Positions 7,930 through 16,146 of a DNA stretch of 64,000 nt are shown piece after piece. The position numbers and the translations under genes are program-made. This DNA comes from a bacterium (GTDB lineage Bacteria; Cyanobacteriota; Vampirovibrionia; Gastranaerophilales; Gastranaerophilaceae): positions 1-64,000 of the forward strand of contig JAGAJM010000011.1 of the NCBI GenBank assembly GCA_017626055.1. The letters run 5' to 3'. Each line of letters opens with the position of its first letter. Position 1 is the stretch's first letter. A model generated the notes under the pieces. That model was not told where the DNA came from, searched no databases, and saw only the letters and a program-made list of their open reading frames with translations.

Positions 7930-9321
7930 TTAAAGTTTACTGCCAGTTGCTTTGTATAAGCCAATATAATTTACTAGGCAGTTTACTTTATTATTCACAA
8001 GTGTTTTATCTGTGTATAAAACATTTTCTTTAACTTGAGTTAAGTCTAATTTAGAAATAATACCAGCATCGAATTTATCATTACTATATCCGAAATCTTC
8101 TCTTTCCAAATCAGCTTGTTTTTTAATATCTTGATATTTTTCTTCATCAAGTTTAATTGTTACTAAAGCATCATTAACTTCTTGAATAGATGTTAAATTA
8201 GTTTTATAGTAATTATTCAAAATTCTTTCATAAGTTGATTTTTTAAGTCTAAGGTTTGCAAGTCTTCTTCCACCAGTGAAAAGAGGTAAGTTTAATCCAC
8301 CAGCAAGTGCTGCTAAAGCGTTACCTGTTGACCAAGCACTACCAATATCATTTGCCATTAACAAAGCAATACCATTGATATTAAATGTTGGTAAAAATTC
8401 TTTTTTTGCAACTCTAACGTCTAAACCAGCTTTTTCAACAAGTTTTTCAGCTTTAATATAATCTGGTCTTGCAGCAATAACTTCTGTTGAAATTTCTGTT
8501 GGAATAACACCAGAGAAGTTTAATTCATCATAAGAAGTTCTTGTTAATTTATCAATATTGTTTGGATTTTCACCAATAAGAACGGCTAATTGGTGTAATA
8601 ATTTACTTCTATTTTTTTTGTATTCTGTTAATTCTGTATTACCTGCAATATAAGATTTGTTAGCTTTAACAGTATCAGAAGTAGAAGTTAAACCTTCTTT
8701 ATTTCTTGCAAGCATAAGTTCATAAATAACTTTTCTATCTTGAACAATTTCTTCTTGAAGTTCAATCATTTTATCAAGTTTTACGATATTTAGATATGTT
8801 GCGCCAACGGCTGATGCAATACCAATGTATGCAGCTCTTTCATCTTGCAAAGATGCTTCATAATCTTTTTTAGACATAGAAGTTTTATCTCTGTTTTTTA
8901 AGAATAAATCTAATTCATAACTAGCAAAAGCAGGAGTTACAAAATTAAAATCTCCACTTGCATTTGGTAATTTTGCATAAGCAGTATTAAACCCAACAGT
9001 TGCTGATGGTAATTGATTAGCAAAATTAATTTTTATAGCTTGATAATATTCATCAACAGCATTTGTTGCCATTTTTAAATCAAAGTTATTTTGAATAGCT
9101 TTGTCAATATAACCAGTTAAAATAGGATCGTTAAAATTATCCCACCATTTGTAATTAATATATTCATATTTAAAACTATCATTTTTAGCTCTTTGTTTGT
9201 GTGATTTTGATATAGAAACTTTTTTAGCTTCATTTTTATCACCCACTGCAAAACAAGCTACAGGTGTGATTTGTGTCATCACAAAACTAGCTAATAATAG
9301 TGTTATAATACCCTTTTTCAA
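7930..9321 (-). CDS. TolC/OprM-type outer-membrane efflux channel
   Basis: A 463-residue outer membrane factor protein. A signal peptide (about residues 1-25, ending ACFA) is followed by two outer-membrane-efflux repeats. Family features are WWDNFNDPILTGYIDKAIQNNFDLKMA at the start of the channel, AARPDYIKAE in mid-protein, and LNLPLFTGGRR before the second set of coiled-coil helices. It would form a trimeric channel linking the periplasm to the outside. It diverges from marR-emrA-emrB-emrB, making a complete tripartite pump with that operon. The start codon is TTG with AGGA 9 bases upstream; no ATG fits the signal peptide. A TTGCAT-17-TATCAT promoter lies upstream. Confidence 0.9.
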   Translation of the reverse strand: MKKGIITLLLASFVMTQITPVACFAVGDKNEAKKVSISKSHKQRAKNDSFKYEYINYKWWDNFNDPILTGYIDKAIQNNFDLKMATNAVDEYYQAIKINFANQLPSATVGFNTAYAKLPNASGDFNFVTPAFASYELDLFLKNRDKTSMSKKDYEASLQDERAAYIGIASAVGATYLNIVKLDKMIELQEEIVQDRKVIYELMLARNKEGLTSTSDTVKANKSYIAGNTELTEYKKNRSKLLHQLAVLIGENPNNIDKLTRTSYDELNFSGVIPTEISTEVIAARPDYIKAEKLVEKAGLDVRVAKKEFLPTFNINGIALLMANDIGSAWSTGNALAALAGGLNLPLFTGGRRLANLRLKKSTYERILNNYYKTNLTSIQEVNDALVTIKLDEEKYQDIKKQADLEREDFGYSNDKFDAGIISKLDLTQVKENVLYTDKTLVNNKVNCLVNYIGLYKATGSKL

Positions 9322-9368
9322 TGTTTTATTTCCTCTTAAAATTATTTACTTGCAATTTTTATAACAGT

Positions 9369-9399
9369 ATGATAGCATAATATTGTTGTAAATGCAACA
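9369..9399 (-). promoter_or_regulatory. tolC-like gene promoter with overlapping MarR-type operator
   Basis: On the minus strand TTGCAT (9397-9392), a 17-bp spacer and TATCAT (9374-9369) form a promoter facing the channel gene. The -35 box lies within an inverted repeat TGTTG-N6-CAACA (9384-9399), the size expected of a MarR-dimer site. The adjacent MarR gene is the obvious candidate regulator; this is inference. Confidence 0.6.
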
Positions 9400-9438
9400 C
9401 ATAAAATTTTCAACATAAAGAAAAATCTCAATCTAAAG

Positions 9439-9900
9439 ATGTATAAAACAAAACATTTCACAGATTCATTATTTTATCAGATGGAACTTACAGCAAAATA
9501 TTGTAGGTCTTTAGGGGTGCAAGTTTTTGCAAAATTAAACTTTCCAATAACAGTTGATGAATATTCAGCTATGGATGTTATAATGTTACATGATGGCATT
9601 TGCCAAAGAGAGTTGGCAAAATTAATTTTAAAAGACAGGGCTAATACTGGTAGAATTTTGAATACTTTAGAAGAAAAAGGTTATATTGAAAGATTTGTTG
9701 ATACAAAAAACAAACGTCTTGTAAGAAAAATGATAATCACAGATGACGGGAAAAAAATATTCAAAAAAGCTTCTGATATTTTAAAAGAGCATTTAAGTAG
9801 TATTCCTAAAATTCTTACAGATGAAGAAAAAGAAACTCTTAAAAACACAATGAAAAAATTAAGAGAAGGTTTGAAACAAGAAGTAGAAATGAAAATATAG
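9439..9900 (+). CDS. MarR-family transcriptional regulator of the efflux locus
   Basis: A 153-residue winged-helix protein. The DNA-binding part is seen as QRELAKLILKDRANTGRILNTLEEKGYIERF followed by the wing DTKNKRLVRKMIITDDGKK, typical of MarR (the DxRxxR-like wing is DTKNKRLVR). Terminal helices provide dimerisation. Such proteins usually repress a linked efflux operon and are released by small phenolic ligands. It heads emrA-emrB-emrB and diverges from the channel gene, with a palindrome in the shared intergenic region. The ATG lacks a strong Shine-Dalgarno sequence. Its stop codon is followed at once by the GAGG ribosome site of emrA. Confidence 0.9.
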   Translation: MYKTKHFTDSLFYQMELTAKYCRSLGVQVFAKLNFPITVDEYSAMDVIMLHDGICQRELAKLILKDRANTGRILNTLEEKGYIERFVDTKNKRLVRKMIITDDGKKIFKKASDILKEHLSSIPKILTDEEKETLKNTMKKLREGLKQEVEMKI

Positions 9901-9911
9901 AGGTTATTAAC

Positions 9912-10925
9912 ATGGAAGAACAAATTCAAGAACAACAAAATGTTGCAACTGAAGAAGTAAAAGATGAAAAAACAAAAGGCAAAAAAAGAAAAATTTTTGC
10001 TTGTGTGGCAATATTAGCGGTTATTTTAGCTGGTTTTTATATTGCACACGAAATGCATTTTCAATCAACAGATGATGCTTATGTAGAAACAACAACAGTA
10101 AGTGTTTCTCCTCGTGTATCTGGTCAAATTGATGATGTTTTAATTAAAGATAACCAATTTGTAAAAGAAGGCGATTTAGTTGCAGTAATTGATGACGCAG
10201 ATTATGTTGTTAGATTTGAACAAGCAGATGCAAATTATGAAAGAATTAGACTTGACCAATCAAATGCAAAAGCTAATTTAGTTGCAGCTGAATCAAATAT
10301 TGATTTAGCTAAAAAAGATTTAGAAAGATATAGAAACCTTTATGAACAAGGTGCGGTTTCAAAACAAACATTTGATACTGCTCAAGTTAAGTATGATGGT
10401 GCTGTTGCAAATTTAACCCAAGCAAAACAAGCATTATTCTCTGATGAAAATGGAAAAACAGTTGCAGATGCTAATTTAAGAACAGCAAAAGCGGCAAGAG
10501 ATAAAGCAGAATTAGATTTATCTTATACAAAAATTTATGCACCTCAATCAGGTACTGTTTCTTCTCGTAGAGTTGAAAAAGGTATGTTTGTAACTGCTGG
10601 TTCTCCTTTATTTACATTGGTTCCAGAAGAAGTTTGGGTTGTTGCTAACTTCAAAGAAAATCAATTAAAAGATATGAAACCAGGTCAGCCTGTTGATATT
10701 AAAATTGATACTTATCCAAATAAAGTTTTCAAAGGTAAAATTGACAGTATTCAAAGAGCATCTGGTGCAAAATCAAGTTTATTCCCACCAGAAAACGCAG
10801 TTGGTTCATTTGTTAAAATCGTTCAAAGAATTCCTGTAAAAATCGTATTTACAGAAGAAATCGATACCGATAAATATAACATTGTACCAGGTATGTCAGT
10901 TGTACCAAAAGTAAAAGTTAAGTAA
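9912..10925 (+). CDS. emrA: EmrA-like periplasmic adaptor (HlyD family)
   Basis: A 337-residue membrane fusion protein. An acidic/basic cytoplasmic N-terminus is followed by one transmembrane helix (about residues 28-46). Then come the first half-lipoyl strand (TDDAYVETTTVSVSPRVSGQIDDV), a coiled-coil hairpin, and the second half-lipoyl segment (DLSYTKIYAPQSGTVSSR, EKGMFVTAGSPLFTLV). It would bridge the inner-membrane MFS pump to the TolC-type channel. Two EmrB paralogues follow, so one adaptor probably serves both. Confidence 0.93.
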   Translation: MEEQIQEQQNVATEEVKDEKTKGKKRKIFACVAILAVILAGFYIAHEMHFQSTDDAYVETTTVSVSPRVSGQIDDVLIKDNQFVKEGDLVAVIDDADYVVRFEQADANYERIRLDQSNAKANLVAAESNIDLAKKDLERYRNLYEQGAVSKQTFDTAQVKYDGAVANLTQAKQALFSDENGKTVADANLRTAKAARDKAELDLSYTKIYAPQSGTVSSRRVEKGMFVTAGSPLFTLVPEEVWVVANFKENQLKDMKPGQPVDIKIDTYPNKVFKGKIDSIQRASGAKSSLFPPENAVGSFVKIVQRIPVKIVFTEEIDTDKYNIVPGMSVVPKVKVK

Positions 10926-10939
10926 TTAAACAAATAAAT

Positions 10940-10968
10940 AAAGGGTGATAAATTCACCCTTTAATTGT
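10940..10968 (+). terminator. Intra-operon hairpin between emrA and emrB
   Basis: The perfect 9-bp stem AAAGGGTGA/TCACCCTTT (10940-10948, 10954-10962) is followed by TAATTGTTTT. The short imperfect T-tract suggests partial termination or an mRNA-stabilising hairpin. Confidence 0.55.
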
Positions 10969-10982
10969 TTTAGGATAAATTT

Positions 10983-12566
10983 ATGTCAGATGAACAAGTA
11001 ACAACAAATGAGCAATGGCAACCATCGGGAAACCCTTGGTTACTTATAATTCCAGTTATGGCTGCAACGTTTATGTATGCATTAGATGAAACTGTTGCAA
11101 ACGTAGCTTTACCTCATATTGCTGGTTCATATTCTGTAAGTCATCAAGAATCAATTTGGGTTTTAACAAGTTATTTGATGGCAAGTAGTATAGTTATCCC
11201 GATGATAGATTTTTTCTGTAAGTTTTTGGGTAGAAAAAACTTCTTTATGTTGGGTGTTTTTATATTTACTGTTGCTTCATTTCTTTGTGGGATTGCAAAT
11301 TCTATCGGAATGATTGTAATTGCAAGAGCTTTGCAAGGTTTTGGTGGTGGATGTTTGATGCCGATGGCACAAGCCGTTTGTATGGAAACTTTTAAAGGTG
11401 AAGCAAGAAATCAAGCAATGGCAGTGTTTGGTCTTGTTGTAGTTGTTGCACCAATTTTAGGCCCTGTTTTAGGAGGTTGGATTACTGAAAATTGGTCTTG
11501 GCCGTATATTTTCTTTATAAATATTCCTGTTGGGTTTTTGTGCATAGTTTTGGCTAAAAAATATATGGAAGATCCTCCTTATGCAAAACGACAAAAGAAT
11601 GTTCATCTAGACAAATTTAGCTTTTTGTGGCTTTGTGTATGGTTAATTCCATTACAAATAGTTTTTGATAAAGGGAATGAAGCAGATTGGTTTAATGCAG
11701 AATGGATTTGTTGGTTTACGGCAATATCATTAATTGCTGGTATTTTATTTTTCTATCGACAAGTTAAAAGTGAAAAACCAATTGTCAAATTAGATGTTTT
11801 AAAAGACAGTAATTATCTTTGTGGTACAGGGATGATTATTTTGGTTAATGCTGTTATGTTGGCATCGTTGGCAATTTTGCCTCAAATGCTCCAAAATATG
11901 CTTGGATATGATGCTTTAACAAGTGGTTTAGCTATTATGCCAAGAGGTTTGGGTGCATTTGCAGGGTTATTGTTTTTTGGTGCTGTTGGTGGAAAATTAT
12001 CATATAGAACTTATGGTTTGATAGGAATATCTGCTCTTGCTTTGGGCGGATGGATGTTGAGTGTTCTTAATCTTCAAATCAATACTATGAATATTGTTAT
12101 TCCAAATTTTGTGTTTGGTGCAGGTATGGTTTTAACTATGATGCCTATTAAAACATTATCTTGTATTACTTTAAGAAATGATCAAATGACAAATGCTTCA
12201 GGTTTGCAAAATCTATTACAAACAATTGGTGGAGCGATAGGAACATCATTAGTTGCAACAATGATTTCAAGATTTTCACAAGTTCATCAATTTGGTTTGG
12301 TTAAATCTTTAACTGAATTAAATCCAAATTATATCGAAAGACTTAATACTTATACAGGGGCATTATTACACCAAGCTGGTGAGTGGACACATGCAAGTTA
12401 CATGGCGTCAAAAATGTTGTATAATCAATTATTACAACAATCAACCCTTTGTGCTTATATGACAACATTTAAAGTGTTTGCATTAGCGTGTATGGTTTTG
12501 ATACCATTTATGTTTATTTTAAAGGGTGAAAATAAAGTTAAACAAGATGAAACTATAAAGGAATAA
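10983..12566 (+). CDS. emrB: EmrB/QacA-type MFS drug exporter (DHA2), first copy
   Basis: A 527-residue polytopic inner-membrane transporter with 14 predicted membrane segments, the DHA2 layout. The helix-1 motif LDETVANVALPHIAG (motif D1), the loop motif FLGRKNFF (motif A) and APILGPVLGGWI (motif C, antiporter signature) are all present. It exports hydrophobic compounds against the proton gradient and couples through EmrA to the outer-membrane channel. It is about as long as the downstream paralogue and very similar through the first 200 residues. Confidence 0.93.
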   Translation: MSDEQVTTNEQWQPSGNPWLLIIPVMAATFMYALDETVANVALPHIAGSYSVSHQESIWVLTSYLMASSIVIPMIDFFCKFLGRKNFFMLGVFIFTVASFLCGIANSIGMIVIARALQGFGGGCLMPMAQAVCMETFKGEARNQAMAVFGLVVVVAPILGPVLGGWITENWSWPYIFFINIPVGFLCIVLAKKYMEDPPYAKRQKNVHLDKFSFLWLCVWLIPLQIVFDKGNEADWFNAEWICWFTAISLIAGILFFYRQVKSEKPIVKLDVLKDSNYLCGTGMIILVNAVMLASLAILPQMLQNMLGYDALTSGLAIMPRGLGAFAGLLFFGAVGGKLSYRTYGLIGISALALGGWMLSVLNLQINTMNIVIPNFVFGAGMVLTMMPIKTLSCITLRNDQMTNASGLQNLLQTIGGAIGTSLVATMISRFSQVHQFGLVKSLTELNPNYIERLNTYTGALLHQAGEWTHASYMASKMLYNQLLQQSTLCAYMTTFKVFALACMVLIPFMFILKGENKVKQDETIKE

Positions 12567-12569
12567 ATT

Positions 12570-14144
12570 ATGGCAAATGAACAAGTAATTGTTGAAGATG
12601 AAGATAGTAAATACCTTCCAAAAAATCCTTGGTCGGCAGTTGGTCCAATATTGTTGGCCGTATTTATTTACGTAATGGATGGTACAATTGCAAACGTTGC
12701 ATTACCACATATGGCTGGTTCATTTTCAGCTACTCGAGATGAGAGTATGTGGATTTTAACAAGTTATTTGATTGCTAGTGGTATTGTAATTCCATCAGTT
12801 GATTTTTTCAGTAAATTACTAGGAAGAAAAAATTTCTTTGTAATAAGTATTTTAGTTTTTACAATTGCATCATTACTCTGTGGTATGGCAAGAAACCTTA
12901 CAGAAATGGTTATTTATAGGGTTTTACAAGGTGCAGGTGGTGGCGGTATTGTTCCAATTTCTCAAGCTGTTATTATGGAAAGTTTTCCAAAAGAACAACG
13001 AGGAAAAGGGATGGCAATTTTTGGAATGGGAATTATCTTAGCTCCAATTATTGGTCCTGTTTTGGGTGGTTGGATTACTGATAATTGGTCTTGGCCTTGG
13101 ATTTTCTTTATAAACGTTCCTTTTGGTTGTATGGCGGCGATATTGTGTCATAAGACAATGTTCAATCCTCCATATTCTTGGCGTCAAAAAGGGGTTAAAA
13201 TTGATGGTTTAGGATTTTTGTTTTTAATTATTTGGTTATTCTTTTTACAAATATTTTTTGATAAAGGAAACAATGCAGATTGGTTTAATGCAACTTGGAT
13301 TTGTTGGGTGTTTGGTATTTCTTGTGCTTCAGCAGTTGCATTTTTTATATCTCAAATTATGCGAAAAGATACATTATTAGATTTGAGTGTATTTAAAGAT
13401 AGAAACTTTGTAATCGGTACTTTAATTCAAGTTGTTATGCAATCCGTTCTGTATGCTTCATTGGCGATTTTACCACAATTTTTACAAAGTATGATGGGTT
13501 ATACTGCGTTCTTGAGTGGATATTCTATGATGCCTCGAGGTTTAGGCAGTTTTACGGCAATGGTAATCTGTGCATTGATTGCTGATAAAGTTGATAAAAG
13601 AAAACTTGTTGCAGTTGGTTTGACTTTGTTGGGTTGTGCAGGATTGTTCTTTGGTTTCTTGAACTTACAAATTGCAAGTATAAATATCATGATTCCAAAC
13701 TATATAATGGGTGTAGGTATGGGTTTATGTATGGTTCCAATTATTAACTTGTCATTAGAAACTTTGACAAACCAACAAATGACAAACGCTTCAGGTATTC
13801 AAAACTTGTTGAAAAATATTGGTGGAGCAATTGGTACATCATTAGTTGCAACAATGCTTACAAGGTTTGCTCAGGTTCACCAATATATGATGGTTGGGAA
13901 TTTGAGTGAGTTGAATGAAGTGTTTGTTAATAGAGTCAATACTTATACTGCAGCATTATCTCAATATTATCCAACAGAAGTTGCTCGTCATATGGCTGAA
14001 TATTTACAGTATGGCACATTGATTAAACAATCAACGTTGTGGGCGTTTATGGATGCTTTTAGAATATTTGGTTTGTTATGTTTTGCTTTAATTCCATTGT
14101 TATTACTTTTAAAACGAAGCAAATTCCAACCAAAGAAAAAATAA
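12570..14144 (+). CDS. emrB: EmrB/QacA-type MFS drug exporter (DHA2), second copy
   Basis: A 524-residue paralogue of the preceding gene, separated by 3 bases, with AAAGGA overlapping the previous stop. It carries MDGTIANVALPHMAG, LLGRKNFF and APIIGPVLGGWI. The helix-1 acidic residue is kept, but the first copy has DET where this one has DGT, so substrate range may differ. Both copies share NPW near the N-terminus and DKGN.ADWFNA.WICW in mid-protein, which points to a tandem duplication followed by divergence. It probably uses the same EmrA. Confidence 0.93.
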   Translation: MANEQVIVEDEDSKYLPKNPWSAVGPILLAVFIYVMDGTIANVALPHMAGSFSATRDESMWILTSYLIASGIVIPSVDFFSKLLGRKNFFVISILVFTIASLLCGMARNLTEMVIYRVLQGAGGGGIVPISQAVIMESFPKEQRGKGMAIFGMGIILAPIIGPVLGGWITDNWSWPWIFFINVPFGCMAAILCHKTMFNPPYSWRQKGVKIDGLGFLFLIIWLFFLQIFFDKGNNADWFNATWICWVFGISCASAVAFFISQIMRKDTLLDLSVFKDRNFVIGTLIQVVMQSVLYASLAILPQFLQSMMGYTAFLSGYSMMPRGLGSFTAMVICALIADKVDKRKLVAVGLTLLGCAGLFFGFLNLQIASINIMIPNYIMGVGMGLCMVPIINLSLETLTNQQMTNASGIQNLLKNIGGAIGTSLVATMLTRFAQVHQYMMVGNLSELNEVFVNRVNTYTAALSQYYPTEVARHMAEYLQYGTLIKQSTLWAFMDAFRIFGLLCFALIPLLLLLKRSKFQPKKK

Positions 14145-14158
14145 TTTACAAATAAAAG

Positions 14159-14185
14159 GCTATCTGTTCACAGATAGCTTTTTAT
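14159..14185 (+). terminator. Terminator of the emr operon
   Basis: The perfect 9-bp stem GCTATCTGT/ACAGATAGC with a 2-base spacer is followed by T5. Confidence 0.85.
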
Positions 14186-14227
14186 AGTATAATCAAATCA
14201 ACGGATATGAAAAATTAAGGAGAGCAA

Positions 14228-15598
14228 ATGTTTGGAGTAATTTTAGCGGGTGGATCTGGAAGTAGATTATGGCCATTATCAAGAGAGTTATATCCAAAAC
14301 AGTTATTGAATTTATGTGCTGAAAAGAGTTTGTTACAATCTACATTTGAAAGATTGAATAAATTTATTCCTGCTGAAAATATTATTAGTGTTACAAACTC
14401 AAAACACTATTCAAATGTAAAAATGCAATTGGGTGAAATGAGTGAAAATTCAATTATTTTATCCGAACCAATATCAAAGAATACGGCTCCAGCGATTGCT
14501 CTAAGTGTTAAATATATTATTGAAAACACAGATGAGGATGAAATTATTTTGGTTGTTCCATCTGATTTGTTGATTGAAAATGATGAAAAATTTGTTCAAA
14601 CTGTTGAGGTTGCGAAACAATATGCACAAGAAGGTAAAATTGTAACTTTTGGTGTAAAACCAGATTATCCAGAAACAGGTTTTGGTTATGTATGTTGCGA
14701 TGGCGGGAAAGTAATTTCATTTACAGAAAAGCCAAACAAGCAGATTGCACAAGAATTTATTGAAAAAGGTAATTATTTCTGGAATAGCGGAATTTTCATG
14801 TTCAAAGTTTCAACAATTATTCAAGAATTAGAACAATATTGTCCAGAAATTTCTTCCATTATTAGAAATATTAGTTGTGCAGACAAAACAGCTCCATTTA
14901 CAGAGTTTGAAAAAATGCCTTGTATTTCAATTGATTACGCTTTAATGGAAAAGAGTCAAAACATTGCAATGGTTGAATTACAATCTGATTGGAAAGATTT
15001 AGGGTCTTGGAAATCTATTTACGAAGTCAGTTCAAAAGATAATGACGGAAATGTTTTTGTAGGTCATGTTTTAGATAAAGGTTCAAAAAATTCTTTTGTA
15101 TATTCATCATCAAAACTTGTTGCAACAATAGGGTTAGAAGATACAGTTATTGTTGAAACTGAAGATGCTATTTTAGCTTGTAAAAAAGATAAAACACAAG
15201 AAGTTAAACAAGTTTATGAAACATTAAAAGAACAACATGATGGGACTCAAATGGTTCATAAAACAGTTTATAGACCTTGGGGATTTTATACAGTTATTGC
15301 AGAGGGAAAAGGTTTCCAAACAAAACTTATTCACGTAAATCAAGGTCAAAAACTTTCTGTTCAATCACATAATCACAGAAGTGAACATTGGGTGGTTTTA
15401 TCTGGTATGGCAAAAGTTGTTTTAGAAGGTCAAGATCATATATTGTCCCCTGGACATAGTATTGATATTGCAGTGAAAGCAATTCACTCGCTTCAAAACC
15501 CTTATGAAGGGGATTTGGAAATAATTGAAATTCAAAAAGGTGATATATTATCTGAAGACGATATTATTCGTTACGAAGATATGTATGGAAGAGTTTAA
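14228..15598 (+). CDS. manC: Bifunctional mannose-1-phosphate guanylyltransferase / mannose-6-phosphate isomerase
   Basis: A 456-residue type II PMI-GMP enzyme. The N-terminal nucleotidyltransferase domain begins GVILAGGSGSRLWPLSRE, followed by YPKQLL, the GTP/sugar-phosphate-binding signature, and later FTEKPN. The C-terminal cupin (about 335-456) carries RPWGFY, QSHNHRSEHWVV with the metal-binding histidines, and GHSIDI. It makes GDP-mannose from mannose-1-phosphate and can supply the latter from fructose-6-phosphate via mannose-6-phosphate. The product feeds capsule, LPS or fucose pathways. It is monocistronic, with AAGGAG before the ATG and TATAAT at 14188-14193. Confidence 0.95.
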   Translation: MFGVILAGGSGSRLWPLSRELYPKQLLNLCAEKSLLQSTFERLNKFIPAENIISVTNSKHYSNVKMQLGEMSENSIILSEPISKNTAPAIALSVKYIIENTDEDEIILVVPSDLLIENDEKFVQTVEVAKQYAQEGKIVTFGVKPDYPETGFGYVCCDGGKVISFTEKPNKQIAQEFIEKGNYFWNSGIFMFKVSTIIQELEQYCPEISSIIRNISCADKTAPFTEFEKMPCISIDYALMEKSQNIAMVELQSDWKDLGSWKSIYEVSSKDNDGNVFVGHVLDKGSKNSFVYSSSKLVATIGLEDTVIVETEDAILACKKDKTQEVKQVYETLKEQHDGTQMVHKTVYRPWGFYTVIAEGKGFQTKLIHVNQGQKLSVQSHNHRSEHWVVLSGMAKVVLEGQDHILSPGHSIDIAVKAIHSLQNPYEGDLEIIEIQKGDILSEDDIIRYEDMYGRV

Positions 15599-15610
15599 AA
15601 GTAACAAAAC

Positions 15611-15633
15611 CCTCTGATTATTCAGAGGTTTTT
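15611..15633. terminator. Bidirectional terminator after manC
   Basis: The stem CCTCTGA/TCAGAGG (15611-15617, 15622-15628) lies between convergent genes, with A-rich left and T-rich right flanks. Confidence 0.75.
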
Positions 15634-15636
15634 AAT

Positions 15637-16020
15637 TTATAACATTTCAATTTTTTGTAATTTTTCTAATCCAGAGATGAAATATAAAACTTGATTAATA
15701 TTTTTTGAATTAAGTGAAGTTTTAGTTGCTAAAATTTCTCTTAATTCATCTTCAACAGACTTTTCTGGTACTTGTAATTCTTTTTGTTCGAATAGAATAT
15801 CAGCTAATAAAAATAATTCATTTTCAAATTTTAGAGCATCACTAAGTTGTTTAATAGTGATAGCTTTAGGGAAGTTTGCCATCTTCCCATTTTCAAGTTT
15901 AGTAATCAAAGCCGCACTAACATTAGATAATTTTTCAACATCTCTAAGACTAAGGTTTAGAGATTGTCTTCTGCTTTTTAGCACGGTTCCAAATTTAATC
16001 AATTGTTCTTGTTTATTCAT
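15637..16020 (-). CDS. XRE-family repressor of the adjacent cassette
   Basis: A 127-residue protein with an N-terminal Cro/C1 helix-turn-helix (about 8-70): LSLRDVEKLSNVSAALITKLENGK, then IKQLSDALKF. The C-terminal half is helical. AGGTGA precedes the ATG. It diverges from the 438-residue unknown gene. The intergenic region holds a 13-base palindrome over that gene's -35 box, so it probably represses the cassette and possibly itself. The binding assignment is inference. Confidence 0.85.
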   Translation of the reverse strand: MNKQEQLIKFGTVLKSRRQSLNLSLRDVEKLSNVSAALITKLENGKMANFPKAITIKQLSDALKFENELFLLADILFEQKELQVPEKSVEDELREILATKTSLNSKNINQVLYFISGLEKLQKIEML

Positions 16021-16061
16021 AATTCACCTCAAAAAAATAATACCACACAAGAAATAATAAA

Positions 16062-16099
16062 TCAACAATGTTGACAAATATTAAATAATGTGATAATAA
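16062..16099 (+). promoter_or_regulatory. Cassette promoter overlapped by a palindromic operator
   Basis: The palindrome TCAACA-A-TGTTGA (16062-16074) shares its right arm with a consensus TTGACA (16071-16076). After a 17-base spacer, which includes an extended -10 TG, lies TAATAA (16094-16099). A half site TGTTGA recurs at 16115-16120. The layout fits repression by the divergent XRE protein. Confidence 0.6.
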
Positions 16100-16146
16100 T
16101 GTATTTGTAAACGATGTTGAAAAATAAATAGAAAAGAGGTATAATC

